A stretch of 64,000 nucleotides of DNA, from assembly GCF_003843835.1 (NCBI RefSeq), contig NZ_RKQL01000002.1, positions 186,001-250,000 of the forward strand. Reading direction: 5' to 3'. Numbering within the stretch: position 1 is the first letter of the stretch; every line of letters begins with the position of its first letter. Below, piece after piece: positions 1-9,827 of the stretch. This DNA is from Tibeticola sediminis (GTDB lineage Bacteria > Pseudomonadota > Gammaproteobacteria > Burkholderiales > Burkholderiaceae_C). The position numbers and the translations under genes were made by a program. The notes under the pieces were generated by a model. That model ran no database searches and was not told the DNA's origin. It saw only the letters and a list, made by a program, of their open reading frames with translations.

Positions 1-59
1 GCGGAAAGAGAAAGGGGCGAACGGATCGGCATGGAACGGGCGTCAAAGGGGGCTGGCGC

Positions 60-184
60 AGCCTAAATCCGGCAGTTGGGCGCGCAGCGCACACCCAAAC
101 GGTGAACGGCCTCCCCCACTGAAAATTGCTGAAACATCAACACCTTTGTTTTCGCGAGAAGCGGTCAACTGCCGGATTTAGGCT
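60..184. repeat. MITE-like inverted-repeat element
   Basis: Two perfect 19-base arms in inverted orientation, at 60-78 (AGCCTAAATCCGGCAGTTG) and 166-184, enclose 87 bases, giving a 125-bp unit. There is no coding potential of note inside and no transposase next to it. The size and perfect termini look like a miniature inverted-repeat element or an internally deleted insertion sequence. I could not recognise a target-site duplication. Nothing else is recognisable in bases 1-273, upstream of sbcB. Confidence 0.6.
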
Positions 185-273
185 CAGTATATCGACGCGC
201 CTCGTGGGCCAGTGCTTCGGGTTTTCCCACAGAAGCCACCGGAAACTTGCGGCGTGTCTGCAAGAATCGGCCC

Positions 274-1770
274 ATGACGACGCACATCAACCCGGCCGAC
301 CCGCAGAGTCTCGGCACGCACACGTTCCTCTGGCACGACTACGAAACCTTCGGTACCGACATGCGCCGCGACCGTCCGGCGCAGTTTGCGGCGATTCGGA
401 CCGACGCTGCCCTGCAGGAATTGGGCGAGCCGCTGATGCTGTATTGCCAACCCGCCCCGGACTACCTGCCCGATCCGGATGCCTGTCTGGTCACGGGCAT
501 CACGCCTCAGCAATGTTGGGCGAACGGCCTACCCGAGGCACGGTTTGCCGAGCGCATCCACGGTGCGTTCGTCCAACCCGGCACCATAGGGGTGGGGTAC
601 AACAGTATCCGCTTCGATGATGAAGTCACACGCTTTTTGTTGTGGCGCAACCTGATCGATCCCTACGCGCGCGAGTGGCAGAACGAGTGCGGGCGGTGGG
701 ACTTGCTCGACGTCGTGCGCGCGACCTGGTCTCTGCGGCCTGAGGGCATCGAGTGGCCGCGCAACGGGGACGGCCGGCCCAGCTTTCGTCTGGAACACCT
801 CAGCGCCGCGAATGGCCTGGCGCACGAGGCGGCCCACGACGCGCTCTCCGATGTGCGGGCAACGATCGCGCTGGCTCGGCTGCTGCGCGCGCGTCAGCCG
901 CGGCTGTTCGATTTTTGTTTTGCGCTTCACCGCAAAGAGCGCGTGGCGGCCGAAATCGGCTTGCCCTGCACCCCGCGCGAGGCGCGGCCGTTCATCCATA
1001 TTTCCGGCATGTTCGCCCCCGAGCGTGGTTGCTTGGCCATCATGTGGCCCCTGGCCACGCACCCGAACAACCGCAACGAGCTCATTGCTTGGGACCTGGC
1101 CTACGACCCCAGCGAGCTGGCGAGTCTCGATGCCGAGGCGATCCGCGCCCGTCTCTTCACCCGCGCCGAAGCGCTGCCCGATGGGGTGGCGCGGTTGCCA
1201 ATCAAGTCGGTGCACCTGAACAAATCGCCCGTGGTCATCGGCAACCTCAAGGTGCTGACCCCGGCGGTGCGCGAGCGCTGGGGCATCGATCTGGAGCAGC
1301 AGCTGGCCCATGCCGTGATGGCACGCCACCTGCCCGACCTCAGCGCCATCTGGGCCGAAGTCTTCAGCCGCCCAGAACCCACCGAACCGGTGGACGTGGA
1401 GCTCGACCTCTACGGCGGTTTTCTGAGCAACGCCGACCGGCGGCGACTCGAGCAGTTGCGCGCCCTCGCGCCCGCGGGCTTGGCCAACGCCCGGATGGGC
1501 TTCGACGACCCGAGGCTCGATGAACTCGTGTTCCGCTGGCGTGCGCGCAACTGGCCCGAGACGCTCGACGACGAAGGCCGCGCGCGTTGGCAGGCGCTGC
1601 GCCACGCGCGTTTGATCGACGGGCAGGGCGGGGCGCGCACCCTGGCGCAGCTGCAAGAGCGCCTCGATATCCTTGTCGATGAAGCCATGGAGCGCGAAGA
1701 CGAACGCGCCGAGGCCATACTGAATGCCCTGGCCGAATGGGCGGACTACGTGACTGCGGATTTGGGCTGA
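274..1770 (+). CDS. sbcB: Exodeoxyribonuclease I
   Basis: ExoI is a 3'-to-5' single-strand DNA exonuclease used in recombination and mismatch repair. The 498-residue protein is close to the E. coli length (475). The DEDDh exonuclease fold is clear: HDYETFGTD carries Asp22 and Glu24, GYNSIRFDDEVTR lies near residue 115, the RWDLLDV segment follows, and the HD pair sits in AHDALSDV near residue 190. The SH3-like and helical C-terminal regions follow with typical family sequence. An in-frame TTG at 247 would add nine residues, but the ATG at 274 gives the family's usual N-terminus just before the catalytic motif. It stands alone on the plus strand, convergent with upp. Confidence 0.95.
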   Translation: MTTHINPADPQSLGTHTFLWHDYETFGTDMRRDRPAQFAAIRTDAALQELGEPLMLYCQPAPDYLPDPDACLVTGITPQQCWANGLPEARFAERIHGAFVQPGTIGVGYNSIRFDDEVTRFLLWRNLIDPYAREWQNECGRWDLLDVVRATWSLRPEGIEWPRNGDGRPSFRLEHLSAANGLAHEAAHDALSDVRATIALARLLRARQPRLFDFCFALHRKERVAAEIGLPCTPREARPFIHISGMFAPERGCLAIMWPLATHPNNRNELIAWDLAYDPSELASLDAEAIRARLFTRAEALPDGVARLPIKSVHLNKSPVVIGNLKVLTPAVRERWGIDLEQQLAHAVMARHLPDLSAIWAEVFSRPEPTEPVDVELDLYGGFLSNADRRRLEQLRALAPAGLANARMGFDDPRLDELVFRWRARNWPETLDDEGRARWQALRHARLIDGQGGARTLAQLQERLDILVDEAMEREDERAEAILNALAEWADYVTADLG

Positions 1771-1814
1771 GGCCGGCGGGGCGCGCCTTGGGTTCGCTAT
1801 TTTGAGCCAAACAT

Positions 1815-1860
1815 GCCGAGTGCCGGCGTGAATCGGTCGATCTTTGCTATCAAAAAAGGA
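1815..1860 (+). repeat. Family C short dispersed repeat, copy C1
   Basis: This copy lies between the convergent sbcB and upp genes. Its first half reads GCCGAGTGCCGGCGTGAATC, followed by GGTCGATCTTTGCTATC and an A-run. It aligns over about 40 bases with six mismatches to a segment inside purL (40951-40990), and more weakly to segments inside yheS and selO. The GCTATC plus A-run end resembles short palindromic repeats common in Comamonadaceae genomes (from memory, not searched). Confidence 0.6.
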
Positions 1861-1932
1861 TTATTGGCAACGGTCTGCCCGTCGCGCTGATGCTCTTGCC
1901 GAGCAAGGCCGTGTCGGGTGCATGACGCGGAC

Positions 1933-2562
1933 TCAGGTCGTCCCGAAAATCCGGTCGCCTGCGTCACCCAGGCCCGGGAGGATGTAGCCGTGGTCATTGA
2001 GGCCGCGGTCGATGGCGGCGGTGTAGATGGGCACGTCGGGGTGGGCCTTGTGGACGGTGGCGATGCCCTCGGGGCAGGTCAGCAGGCACACGAACTTCAC
2101 CGAGCGCGGCTTGAGCGCCTTGACCTTGTCGATGGCGGCCACGGCGGAATTGCCGGTGGCGAGCATGGGATCGAGCAGGATCACGTCGCGCTCGGGCATG
2201 TCTGACGGCATCTTGAAGTAGTACTCCACCGCCTGCAGCGTGGCCGGGTCGCGGTAGAGGCCGATGTGGCCCACGCGCGCACCGGGCACCACGCTGAGCA
2301 TGCCATCCAGTATGCCCAGACCCGCGCGCAGAATGGGCACGAACACCAGCTTCTTGCCGTCGATGACCGGGCTCATCATCGGCTCGAGCGGTGTCTCGAT
2401 CGCCACGTCTTGTGTCGGCATGTCGCGCGTGACTTCATAAGCCATCAAGGTCGCCAGTTCATTGAGCAGCCGGCGAAAGGTGTTGGTGCTGGCTTCCTTC
2501 TTGCGCATCAGCGTGAGCTTGTGCTGCACGAGCGGGTGGCGGATGTGATGAACCTGATTCAT
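1933..2562 (-). CDS. upp: Uracil phosphoribosyltransferase
   Basis: Pyrimidine salvage enzyme that joins uracil to PRPP to give UMP. The 209-residue length matches the family exactly. The type I PRTase PRPP loop is [14 protein letters not shown] near residue 130, and the uracil-binding C-terminus is [10 protein letters not shown]. The N-terminal [12 protein letters not shown] is typical of bacterial Upp. It is 53 bases downstream of the yjgR-like ATPase on the same strand and could be co-transcribed with it. It is convergent with sbcB. Confidence 0.97.
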   Translation of the reverse strand: MNQVHHIRHPLVQHKLTLMRKKEASTNTFRRLLNELATLMAYEVTRDMPTQDVAIETPLEPMMSPVIDGKKLVFVPILRAGLGILDGMLSVVPGARVGHIGLYRDPATLQAVEYYFKMPSDMPERDVILLDPMLATGNSAVAAIDKVKALKPRSVKFVCLLTCPEGIATVHKAHPDVPIYTAAIDRGLNDHGYILPGLGDAGDRIFGTT

Positions 2563-2615
2563 GGTTTCTTTGAGTTGTGGTTGGAGGGATGGTAGGCGGC
2601 TGGGCCGGCAGGGAT

Positions 2616-4160
2616 TCAGCGACGTTTGCTGCCGCCCCCGAGCAAGCTGCCGAGCACGCCGCGGATGATTTCACGGCCCACGGTCGAGCCGATGGTGCGC
2701 GCGGCCGATTTGGCCAGCGTCTGCGCGATCCCGTCGTAGCGGCCGCCGCGCGGCCCGGTGCTGCCAAACAGCACGTCCCGCAGGCCATCGAGCACGCCGC
2801 CGCTGGCGTCTGCCGCCGAGGATGGGGCAGCGGCTGCGGGCGTTCCACTTCCGTTGGCGTTCCCGGCGTTGACCGCCCCGCCACCGGTGGCGCGGGCGAT
2901 GAGGCGCTCGTAGGCCGACTCTCGGTCGACGGTTTTCTCATAGGCGCCCGCGACCAGCGAGCGAGCCATGAGCGTGCGTCGCTGCTCGGCGCTGATGGGG
3001 CCAATGAGGCTGCCGGGCGGGATCACGAAGGCGCGTTCGGTCACGCCCGGCCGGCCTTTGGCGTCGAGCAGGCTTACCAGTGCCTCGCCCACGGCAAGTT
3101 CGGTGATGGCACGGCTGAGGTCCAGCCCGGGGTTCGGACGCATCGTCTCGGCAGCGGCCTTGACGGCTTTTTGGTCGCGCGGCGTGAAGGCGCGCAATGC
3201 GTGTTGCACGCGATTGCCGAGTTGGGCCAGCACGGAGTCGGGAATGTCCAGCGGGTTTTGCGTCACGAAATACACGCCCACGCCCTTGGACCGCACGAGG
3301 CGGACCACCAGCTCGATTTTCTCGAGCAGCGCCTTGGGGGCATCGGAAAACAGCAGATGCGCTTCGTCGAAAAAGAAGACGAGCTTGGGTTTTTCGGGGT
3401 CGCCGATTTCGGGTAACTGCTCAAAGAGTTCGGCAAGCAGCCAGAGCAGGAAAGTCGCATACAGCCGCGGCGCTTGCATGAGGCGGTCGGCGGCCAGGAT
3501 GTTGACCATGCCTTGCCCATCGACCGTTTGCAAGAAGTCGGCGATGTTGAGCATGGGCTCGCCGAAGAAGCGGTCGCCGCCCTGCGCTTCGATCTGCAAC
3601 AGGCCGCGCTGGATGGCGCCGATGCTCGCGGCGCTGACGTTGCCGTACTGCGTCGTGAACTGCGAAGCATGGTCGCCCACGAATTGCAGCATGGCCCTCA
3701 GGTCTTTGAGGTCGAGCAACAAAAGGCCGTTGTCGTCTGCAATGCGAAAGACGATTTGCAACACCCCCGCCTGCGTTTCGTTGAGGTCGAGCATGCGCGC
3801 GAGCAGCAACGGCCCCATGTCGGCCACCGTGGCGCGAACCGGATGCCCTTGCTCGCCAAAAACATCCCAAAAGGTGACGGGGCAAGCCCGAGGCTCGGGC
3901 GTCGGGATGCCGCGCTCTTGGAGCACGGCGGCGAGCTTGGGGCTGATTTGGCCGGGCTGACTGATGCCCGAGAGGTCGCCTTTGACGTCGGAAAGGAAGA
4001 CGGGTACCCCAATGCTCGAGAACTTCTCGGCGATGGTCTGCAGCGTGACCGTCTTTCCGGTGCCGGTGGCCCCGGTGATGAGGCCGTGTCGGTTCGCCAT
4101 CTCGGGCAGCAGGTAGCACTCGGTGTGAGCGTTGCGGGCAATGAGCAGAGGTTCAGCCAT
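2616..4160 (-). CDS. yjgR: HerA/YjgR-type P-loop ATPase (DUF853)
   Basis: A 514-residue member of the DUF853/YjgR group of HerA-FtsK superfamily ATPases. Walker A is GATGTGKT at residues 30-37. Walker B is the hydrophobic stretch ending [10 protein letters not shown] near residue 265, and a sensor-like [12 protein letters not shown] follows. After about residue 425 the sequence turns low-complexity (Ala/Gly/Ser-rich) and ends in a Gly-rich basic tail, as in other YjgR proteins. The superfamily pumps or translocates DNA, but the substrate of YjgR itself is not established, so no pathway is assigned. The start is the ATG at 4160. It is divergent from yebC. Confidence 0.85.
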   Translation of the reverse strand: MAEPLLIARNAHTECYLLPEMANRHGLITGATGTGKTVTLQTIAEKFSSIGVPVFLSDVKGDLSGISQPGQISPKLAAVLQERGIPTPEPRACPVTFWDVFGEQGHPVRATVADMGPLLLARMLDLNETQAGVLQIVFRIADDNGLLLLDLKDLRAMLQFVGDHASQFTTQYGNVSAASIGAIQRGLLQIEAQGGDRFFGEPMLNIADFLQTVDGQGMVNILAADRLMQAPRLYATFLLWLLAELFEQLPEIGDPEKPKLVFFFDEAHLLFSDAPKALLEKIELVVRLVRSKGVGVYFVTQNPLDIPDSVLAQLGNRVQHALRAFTPRDQKAVKAAAETMRPNPGLDLSRAITELAVGEALVSLLDAKGRPGVTERAFVIPPGSLIGPISAEQRRTLMARSLVAGAYEKTVDRESAYERLIARATGGGAVNAGNANGSGTPAAAAPSSAADASGGVLDGLRDVLFGSTGPRGGRYDGIAQTLAKSAARTIGSTVGREIIRGVLGSLLGGGSKRR

Positions 4161-4225
4161 GGCGGGTTTCGTGCGGTGGGGGGTTCATTCCTGCGGTGAC
4201 GGGGGGACTGCGCGAGCCCGTCGCC

Positions 4226-4231
4226 TAAAAT
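4226..4231 (+). promoter_or_regulatory. Candidate -10 box for the yebC-purD-hemF unit
   Basis: TAAAAT lies 38 bases before the yebC start in the 109-base gap between the divergent yjgR and yebC genes. No convincing -35 hexamer is present at the usual distance, so this is a weak single-box call. A GAGG ribosome-binding site follows about seven bases before the yebC ATG. Confidence 0.35.
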
Positions 4232-4269
4232 CTCGGCCCCAAGGTTAATTCAACAAAAGAGGATTTCCG

Positions 4270-4995
4270 ATGGCCGGCCACAGCAAATGGGCGAATATTC
4301 AACACCGCAAGAGCAGGCAGGACGAAAAACGCCAGCGGATCTGGACCCGCGTGGTCCGCGAGATCATGGTGGCGGCCCGTACCGGTGGCGGCGACCCGAG
4401 CGCCAACCCGCGCCTGCGCATGGCGATCGAAAAAGCCAAGGCCGCCAACATGCCGGCCGACACGATCAAGCGCAACATCGACAAGGCCACGGGCAACCTC
4501 GAAGGCGTGAACTATGAGGAAATCCGCTACGAGGGCTATGGCATCGGCGGCGCAGCCATCATCCTCGACACCATGACCGACAACCGCGTGCGCACGGTGG
4601 CTGAAGTGCGCCACGCCTTCAGCAAGTACGGCGGCAATCTCGGCACCGAAGGCTCGGTGGCCTTCCAGTTCAAGCACTGCGGGCAACTGATTTTTGCCCC
4701 TGGCACCAGCGAGGACAAAGTCATGGAAGTCGCCCTGGAGGCGGGCGCGGAAGACGTCATCACCGACGAAGAGGGCGCCATCGAGGTCATTACCGCGCCG
4801 GGTGACTTTGAAGCGGTGAAGAATGCCCTCGAGGCCGCCGGGCTCAAGCCCGAGGTGGCCGAAGTCACGATGCGACCCGAGAACACGGTCGCCCTGGCGG
4901 GTGAGGACGCCGCGCGCATGCAAAAGCTGCTCGACGTGCTCGAAGACCTCGACGACGTCCAGGCCGTCTATCACAACGCCGAGCTCGAGGAATGA
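4270..4995 (+). CDS. yebC: YebC/TACO1 family translation factor
   Basis: The 241-residue protein begins [18 protein letters not shown], the family hallmark, and keeps the family length. YebC proteins act at the ribosome to relieve stalling on difficult (proline-rich) sequences and were earlier annotated as transcriptional regulators. The three-domain pattern, with the conserved RYEGYGIGG centre and GSVAFQF, is present. It is the first gene of a plus-strand unit: its stop overlaps the purD start as ATGA. A GAGG ribosome-binding site supports the ATG at 4270. Confidence 0.95.
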   Translation: MAGHSKWANIQHRKSRQDEKRQRIWTRVVREIMVAARTGGGDPSANPRLRMAIEKAKAANMPADTIKRNIDKATGNLEGVNYEEIRYEGYGIGGAAIILDTMTDNRVRTVAEVRHAFSKYGGNLGTEGSVAFQFKHCGQLIFAPGTSEDKVMEVALEAGAEDVITDEEGAIEVITAPGDFEAVKNALEAAGLKPEVAEVTMRPENTVALAGEDAARMQKLLDVLEDLDDVQAVYHNAELEE

Positions 4996-6272
4996 AGGTC
5001 CTCGTCATCGGCGGCGGCGGCCGCGAACATGCCTTGGCGTGGAAGCTCGCTGGGGGGCAGCGCGTGGAGCGCGTGTACGTCGCACCCGGCAATGCCGGCA
5101 CGGCGCGCGACGCCCGGCTGCGCAATGTACCGATTACCGATCTTGCGGAACTGCGCCGTTGGGCGCAGCAAGAGGGCATCGCCCTCACCGTCGTAGGGCC
5201 GGAGCAGCCTTTGGCGGCCGGTGTGGTCGATGAATTCCGCGCGCACGGGCTGCGCATCTTCGGACCCACGCGCGCGGCGGCGCAGCTCGAGAGCTCGAAG
5301 GCCTTTTCCAAGGCGTTCATGCAGCGCCACGGCATTCCGACCGCAGCCTACGAGACCTTCAGCGACGCTGCCGCGGCGCATGCCTATGTGGACGCCCAGG
5401 GCGCGCCCATCGTGGTGAAGGCCGACGGGCTGGCGGCCGGGAAGGGCGTGGTGGTGGCCATGACGCTCGCCGAAGCGCATGAAGCGATCGATTTCATGCT
5501 GCTCGACAACCGGCTGGGCGTCAGCCACAACGAAGGCGGCGCGCGGGTCGTCATCGAGGAGTTTCTCCAGGGCGAGGAAGCGAGTTTCATCGTCCTGTGC
5601 GACGGCAGGAATGCGCTGGCGCTGGCGACCAGCCAGGACCACAAGCGGCTGCTCGACGGCGACCAAGGCCCGAACACCGGCGGCATGGGCGCTTATTCGC
5701 CGGCGCCCGTGGTCACGGCCGATGTCCACGCCCGCGTGATGCGCGAAATCATCCTGCCGACGCTGCGCGGCATGGAGCAAGACGGCATGCCCTACACAGG
5801 TTTCCTCTACGCCGGGCTGATGATCGACGCCGCGGGTCGGCCCAAGACGCTGGAGTTCAATTGCCGCATGGGCGACCCTGAAACCCAGCCCATCATGATG
5901 CGGCTGAAGTCCGACCTCTATGAGGTGTTGCTCGCCGCCGCCGAAGGGCGCCTGGACCAAGTCGAGCTGGAGTGGGATCGGCGAACCGCACTGGGCGTCG
6001 TACTTGCGGCTGCAGGCTATCCGCTGACCCCGCGCAAAGGCGACCCGATCTTCGGCTTGCCCAAGGACGAGCCCGACGTCATGGTGTTTCACGCGGCGAC
6101 CGCCGAGAAAGACGGCCAGATCGTCACCGCGGGTGGCCGTGTGCTGTGCGTGACCGCGCTCGCGGATTCGGTCAAGCAGGCGCAAACCCGGGTTTACGAC
6201 GTCATACGCGGCATCCATTTCGATGGCATGCAGTACCGGCATGACATCGGGCATCGGGCGGTGAAGTCATGA
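4992..6272 (+). CDS. purD: Phosphoribosylamine-glycine ligase (GARS)
   Basis: Second step of de novo purine synthesis: phosphoribosylamine + glycine + ATP gives GAR. 426 residues, the normal length for the monofunctional bacterial enzyme. The N-terminal motif [19 protein letters not shown] is diagnostic. The ATP-grasp domain follows with [11 protein letters not shown] near residue 145, the [10 protein letters not shown] motif near residue 230, and the metal-binding [12 protein letters not shown] near residue 290. It is translationally coupled to yebC upstream and to hemF downstream, both through ATGA overlaps. Confidence 0.97.
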   Translation: MKVLVIGGGGREHALAWKLAGGQRVERVYVAPGNAGTARDARLRNVPITDLAELRRWAQQEGIALTVVGPEQPLAAGVVDEFRAHGLRIFGPTRAAAQLESSKAFSKAFMQRHGIPTAAYETFSDAAAAHAYVDAQGAPIVVKADGLAAGKGVVVAMTLAEAHEAIDFMLLDNRLGVSHNEGGARVVIEEFLQGEEASFIVLCDGRNALALATSQDHKRLLDGDQGPNTGGMGAYSPAPVVTADVHARVMREIILPTLRGMEQDGMPYTGFLYAGLMIDAAGRPKTLEFNCRMGDPETQPIMMRLKSDLYEVLLAAAEGRLDQVELEWDRRTALGVVLAAAGYPLTPRKGDPIFGLPKDEPDVMVFHAATAEKDGQIVTAGGRVLCVTALADSVKQAQTRVYDVIRGIHFDGMQYRHDIGHRAVKS

Positions 6273-7198
6273 GTGAGGTTCTCACGACGCCGGCCACGAC
6301 CGACGTGCGGGCGTGGTTGCTGGGGCTGCAGCAGCGCATCACCAATGCCATCACGGCGATCGACGGCACGCCTTTCCATGAGGATGTCTGGCACAAAGCC
6401 CCCGGGGAGCCGCTGCAAGGCGACGGCATCACCCGCATTCTGGAAGGCGGGCCGGTGTTCGAGCGGGCGGGTTGTGGGTTTTCGCACGTCCGCGGGCCGA
6501 AGCTGCCGCCTTCGGCCACGCAACACCGTCCGGAGCTGGCTGGCGCGCCGTTTGAAGCGATGGGGGTTTCGCTGGTCTTTCACCCGCGCAATCCCTATGT
6601 TCCGACCGTGCACATGAACGTGCGCATGCTGAGCGCCGCGCATCCGGGCGAGGCGCCGATGGCCTGGTTCGGCGGCGGCATGGACCTCACGCCGTACTAT
6701 GGCTACGCGGAAGACGCGGTGCACTTCCACACCGTTTGCCGCGATGCGCTCGAGCCGTTTGGGCCCGACAAATACCCGCGCTTCAAGCGCTGGTGCGACG
6801 AGTATTTCTTCCTGAAGCACCGCAACGAGCCGCGCGGCATTGGCGGCATCTTCTTCGACGACTTCGCCGAGGGCGGGGTCGCCAACGGCTTTGCGCTGCT
6901 GCGCGCGGTGGGTGACGCGTTTTTGCAGGCCTATCTGCCCATCGTGGAGCGCCGCCGCGCGCTGCCCTACGGAGAGCGCGAGCGCGAATTCCAGCTTTAC
7001 CGGCGTGGCCGCTATGTTGAGTTCAACCTGGTGTGGGACCGGGGCACGCACTTTGGCCTACAGTCGGGCGGTCGCACCGAGTCCATCTTGCTGTCGATGC
7101 CTCCCTTGGCGGCCTGGTCTTACGAACGTCGAGAAGCGCCGGGAACGCCCGAGGCCGCGCTATACCGCGACTTTCTGACGCCGCGAGACTGGGTTTGA
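6269..7198 (+). CDS. hemF: Oxygen-dependent coproporphyrinogen III oxidase
   Basis: Haem biosynthesis: O2-dependent oxidative decarboxylation of coproporphyrinogen III to protoporphyrinogen IX. 309 residues. The family motif HMNVRML, then [14 protein letters not shown], lies around residues 112-145, and the C-terminal [16 protein letters not shown] is intact. An aerobic enzyme implies oxygen-respiring growth. The start overlaps the purD stop (ATGA), and the TGA stop shares one base with the nadD start. Confidence 0.97.
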   Translation: MSEVLTTPATTDVRAWLLGLQQRITNAITAIDGTPFHEDVWHKAPGEPLQGDGITRILEGGPVFERAGCGFSHVRGPKLPPSATQHRPELAGAPFEAMGVSLVFHPRNPYVPTVHMNVRMLSAAHPGEAPMAWFGGGMDLTPYYGYAEDAVHFHTVCRDALEPFGPDKYPRFKRWCDEYFFLKHRNEPRGIGGIFFDDFAEGGVANGFALLRAVGDAFLQAYLPIVERRRALPYGEREREFQLYRRGRYVEFNLVWDRGTHFGLQSGGRTESILLSMPPLAAWSYERREAPGTPEAALYRDFLTPRDWV

Positions 7199-7833
7199 TG
7201 GGCGAGCCTGGCGCTGCCGAGCGCATCGGGGTCTTTGGCGGTGCCTTTGATCCGCCGCACTGGGCGCATGTCGCGCTCGCGCGTGCGGCGCTCGAGCAGC
7301 TCGATCTCGACCGGCTCTATGTCTTCCCAACCGGCCACGCATGGCACAAGGCCCGGGTGTTGGCGCCGGCCGAGCATCGCTGGCGCATGGCCGAGGCGGC
7401 GTTCGGGGGGCTCCCGCGGACCCAGGTCGACGCCGAGGAACTGCAACGCTCGGGGCCGAGTTACACCATCGATACGCTCGAAGCTTTGCAGCGGCGCCAC
7501 CCGGGCGGGCGGATTTTTCTCATCATCGGAAGCGACCAGTTGGAACAACTGCCCACCTGGCACCGCTGGCGGGAGTTGCTCGACCGCTGCACGCTCGCCG
7601 TCGCCCAACGCGGAGCGTCTTCGAGCCAGGCGCTGGCGCAGCGGTTGGCCGAGGCGGCCGGACTGCCGGCAGAAGGGCTGGCCCAGCGCATCCACATCCT
7701 GCGCTTGCCCGACATGCCCTGGAGTTCGACCGAGGTACGTCGCCGCATCCGCCGGGGCGAGCCGATTCTTGAACTTGTGCCGCCCGCCGTCGCGGGTTAC
7801 ATTGAACGCCATCATCTCTACGGAAACTCATGA
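7198..7833 (+). CDS. nadD: Nicotinate-nucleotide adenylyltransferase
   Basis: NAD synthesis: transfers AMP from ATP to nicotinate mononucleotide. 211 residues. The nucleotidyltransferase motif is GVFGGAFDPPHWAH near residues 11-24, with the GSDQLEQLPTWHRW segment in the middle and the ISSTEVR-type motif present here as WSSTEVRRRI near the C-terminus. A longer in-frame reading begins at 7033 inside hemF, but the ATG at 7198, overlapping the hemF stop by one base, gives the normal family start. It is coupled downstream to rsfS. Confidence 0.94.
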   Translation: MGEPGAAERIGVFGGAFDPPHWAHVALARAALEQLDLDRLYVFPTGHAWHKARVLAPAEHRWRMAEAAFGGLPRTQVDAEELQRSGPSYTIDTLEALQRRHPGGRIFLIIGSDQLEQLPTWHRWRELLDRCTLAVAQRGASSSQALAQRLAEAAGLPAEGLAQRIHILRLPDMPWSSTEVRRRIRRGEPILELVPPAVAGYIERHHLYGNS

Positions 7834-8522
7834 GCGAAACCACCGCCAAGCGCAACATTCAACGGCTCCAGCGGGCCATCGTCGATGGTCTCGAGGATGT
7901 CAAAGCCCAAGACATTCGGGTATTCGACACCAGCCAGCTCTCCCCCTTGTTCGAGCGCGTCATCATCGCTGCAGGCACCTCCAACCGCCAAACCAAAGCT
8001 TTGGCCGCGAGCGTTCGCGACAAGGTTCGGGAAGCCGGTTTCCCGAAACCGCGGCTCGAAGGCGAAGACAACGGCGAGTGGATCATCGTCGACTGCGGCA
8101 CGGCGGTCGTTCATGTGATGCAGCCCAACATCCGCAGCTACTACAACCTCGAAGAAATTTGGGGCCAAACGCCGGTTCGCATGAAGTTCGGCGCGGCCAA
8201 GCCAGTCACACCGACCAAGGCCGCGACGGCTCCGGCGGCCGGGAAGTCTGCGGCAGCGCCGAAGGCGAGCGCGCGCCGCCGGGCGGCTTCGGCTTCGGAG
8301 GGAGCAGCGCCCAAAGTTCAAAAGTTGGAAGAAAAACCCGCTGCATCCGGCAAGAAACGGTCTGCGTCTGCTCCTAAAAAGAAAGCAATTGAGATTTCGG
8401 CCGAGAAGCCAGCAGCCGCCCCCAAGCGGAGTGTTGCGGCCGAGCGGTCGACCCACGGGGCCTCCAGCGCCGCTACCGGCGCCCGCGCCCCGGCCAAGAG
8501 AACCACAACCCCGCGGTCCTGA
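7830..8522 (+). CDS. rsfS: Ribosomal silencing factor RsfS with long basic tail
   Basis: RsfS binds ribosomal protein uL14 and blocks subunit joining when growth slows. Residues 8 to about 120 are a standard RsfS domain, including [20 protein letters not shown] and YYNLEEIWG. The family usually ends there, at about 105-120 residues. This protein continues for roughly 110 more residues made almost only of Ala, Lys, Pro, Ser, Arg and Thr, like the tails of histone-H1-like bacterial proteins. The reading frame is continuous and the base composition does not change abruptly. The start overlaps the nadD stop (ATGA), and rlmH follows after 12 bases, the usual partner order. Confidence 0.9.
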   Translation: MSETTAKRNIQRLQRAIVDGLEDVKAQDIRVFDTSQLSPLFERVIIAAGTSNRQTKALAASVRDKVREAGFPKPRLEGEDNGEWIIVDCGTAVVHVMQPNIRSYYNLEEIWGQTPVRMKFGAAKPVTPTKAATAPAAGKSAAAPKASARRRAASASEGAAPKVQKLEEKPAASGKKRSASAPKKKAIEISAEKPAAAPKRSVAAERSTHGASSAATGARAPAKRTTTPRS

Positions 8523-8534
8523 GCGGCCGGTCCG

Positions 8535-9005
8535 ATGCGGCTCTGGGTCGTTGCAGTTGGGCAGCGCATGCCCGCTTGGGCGCAGGCGGGTTGGGAAGAG
8601 TACGCGCGGCGGTTTCCGCCCGATCTGCGGCTGGAGCTCAAGGCGGTCAAAGCGGAGCCCCGCACCGGCGGTCGCTCAGCCGCAGCGCTGATGGCCGCCG
8701 AGGCCGAGCGTATCCAGGGTGCCACCCCCCGCGGCAGCCGCATCGTGGCGCTCGACGAGCGCGGTACGGCGCTCACGTCGGCGGGGTTGGCCCAACGGCT
8801 CGATACCTGGCGGCAGACGGCCGACGACGTCGCTTTGCTCATTGGCGGCCCCGATGGCCTGGACCCAGCCTTGCGCTCGGCCGCGCACGAGCGCATCCGC
8901 CTCTCGGACCTGACACTGCCGCACGCCATGGTGCGCGTATTGCTGGCCGAGCAGCTCTATCGGGCCTGGTCGCTCAACGCCGGCCACCCTTACCATCGGG
9001 AATGA
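8535..9005 (+). CDS. rlmH: 23S rRNA (pseudouridine1915-N3)-methyltransferase
   Basis: SPOUT-class methyltransferase that modifies pseudouridine 1915 in helix 69 of 23S rRNA in assembled ribosomes. 156 residues, normal length. The C-terminal trefoil-knot SAM site is intact: LIGGPDG near residue 98, [20 protein letters not shown], and the terminal HPYHRE. It sits directly after rsfS and overlaps maf by ATGA. Confidence 0.96.
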   Translation: MRLWVVAVGQRMPAWAQAGWEEYARRFPPDLRLELKAVKAEPRTGGRSAAALMAAEAERIQGATPRGSRIVALDERGTALTSAGLAQRLDTWRQTADDVALLIGGPDGLDPALRSAAHERIRLSDLTLPHAMVRVLLAEQLYRAWSLNAGHPYHRE

Positions 9006-9637
9006 AGCCTGCGGCCTCGCGCATGGTTGATCGCATGAATCGCCTCCTTTACCTTGCCTCGCAGAGCCCGCGGCGCAGCCAGCTTCTGGATCAGATTGGG
9101 GTCCGGCACGTGGTCCTCGCCCCCGGACCCGACGAGGACGCCGAGGCGCTCGAAGCCGTCCTGGCGCGCGAAAGCGCCCTGACCTATGTGCGGCGCGTCA
9201 CCGCGCTCAAGCTCGAAGCGGCCGTGGCCCGACATCGGCGGCTCGCGCTGTCCGAAGGGCCGATACTGTGCGCCGACACGACGGTGGCGCTGGGGCGCTC
9301 CATTCTGGGCAAGCCCGCCGACGCGGCAGAAGCCCGCTCGATGCTGCAGCGCCTCAGCGGCCGCGCCCATCGGGTGCTGACCGCGGTCGCCCTTGCGCAC
9401 GGCTCGCGGCGGCTCGAGGCCTTGAGCGTCTCGCGGGTGCGCTTCGCGCCGCTCAGCGAGGCCCAGATCGACGCGTATATCGCCAGCGGCGAGCCTTTGG
9501 GCAAAGCGGGGGGCTATGCGATCCAAGGGCGGGCCGCCGCGTTCGTCGAGCACATCAGCGGAAGTCATTCCGGCATCGTCGGCCTGCCGCTGTTTGAAAC
9601 CGCCGAGCTGCTGCGTCGCTGCGGCTGGGCGCTCTGA
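9002..9637 (+). CDS. maf: Maf-family nucleotide pyrophosphatase
   Basis: House-cleaning nucleoside triphosphate pyrophosphatase of the Maf/YhdE family. 211 residues from the ATG at 9002, which overlaps the rlmH stop; ATGs at 9023 and 9035 are alternatives, and the last gives the shortest family-like start, [14 protein letters not shown]. The active-site motif ASQSPRR, the CADTTVALG segment and the C-terminal [11 protein letters not shown] are present. The TGA stop codon at 9635-9637 is part of the first bases of repeat A1. Confidence 0.92.
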   Translation: MKPAASRMVDRMNRLLYLASQSPRRSQLLDQIGVRHVVLAPGPDEDAEALEAVLARESALTYVRRVTALKLEAAVARHRRLALSEGPILCADTTVALGRSILGKPADAAEARSMLQRLSGRAHRVLTAVALAHGSRRLEALSVSRVRFAPLSEAQIDAYIASGEPLGKAGGYAIQGRAAAFVEHISGSHSGIVGLPLFETAELLRRCGWAL

Positions 9638-9800
9638 GAGGCTGAGAGGAAATCGGTCATGCCCGCTTTGACGTCCCAAAACACGCCCGAGGGCGTTGCA
9701 AATGCGCGCCGTAGCCCGGGCTACGGCTGTGCTTTGCGCCTACTCGGGCGCTTTTTGGGGCGCCCCTTCGGGCACGCCCAATTCCCTCTCAGCCTCTGAG
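9634..9800 (+). repeat. Family A intergenic repeat, copy A1 (maf/rng)
   Basis: A 167-bp element with imperfect terminal inverted repeats built on CTGAGAGGCTGAGAGG. An internal pair of arms surrounds CCCAAAA and CGCCCGAGG motifs, and a perfect 18-base central palindrome (CCGTAGCCCGGGCTACGG) sits at 9709-9726. Transcribed, it could fold end to end into one long hairpin. The maf stop codon is inside its first bases, and it ends 27 bases before the rng start. It matches copies at 31219 (same strand), 26091 and 48849 (opposite strand). Confidence 0.9.
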
Positions 9801-9827
9801 TCGCTGGCGAGCACCGACGGAGGGTTC

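Noticed and set aside
126-620. Short plus-strand open frame overlapping sbcB
   Set aside because: Out of frame with sbcB, low-complexity, no family; starts inside the inverted-repeat element.
1797-1997. 66-codon minus-strand frame between sbcB and upp
   Set aside because: Overlaps the upp end and the C1 repeat, with no motif or ribosome-binding site.
9696-9827. Extended N-terminus for RNase G beginning MQMRAVARATAVLCAY, and similar peptides at 48842-48955 and near 26100-26250
   Set aside because: These readings translate repeat family A itself; the same peptide recurs in front of unrelated genes, and each gene has a normal family start downstream.
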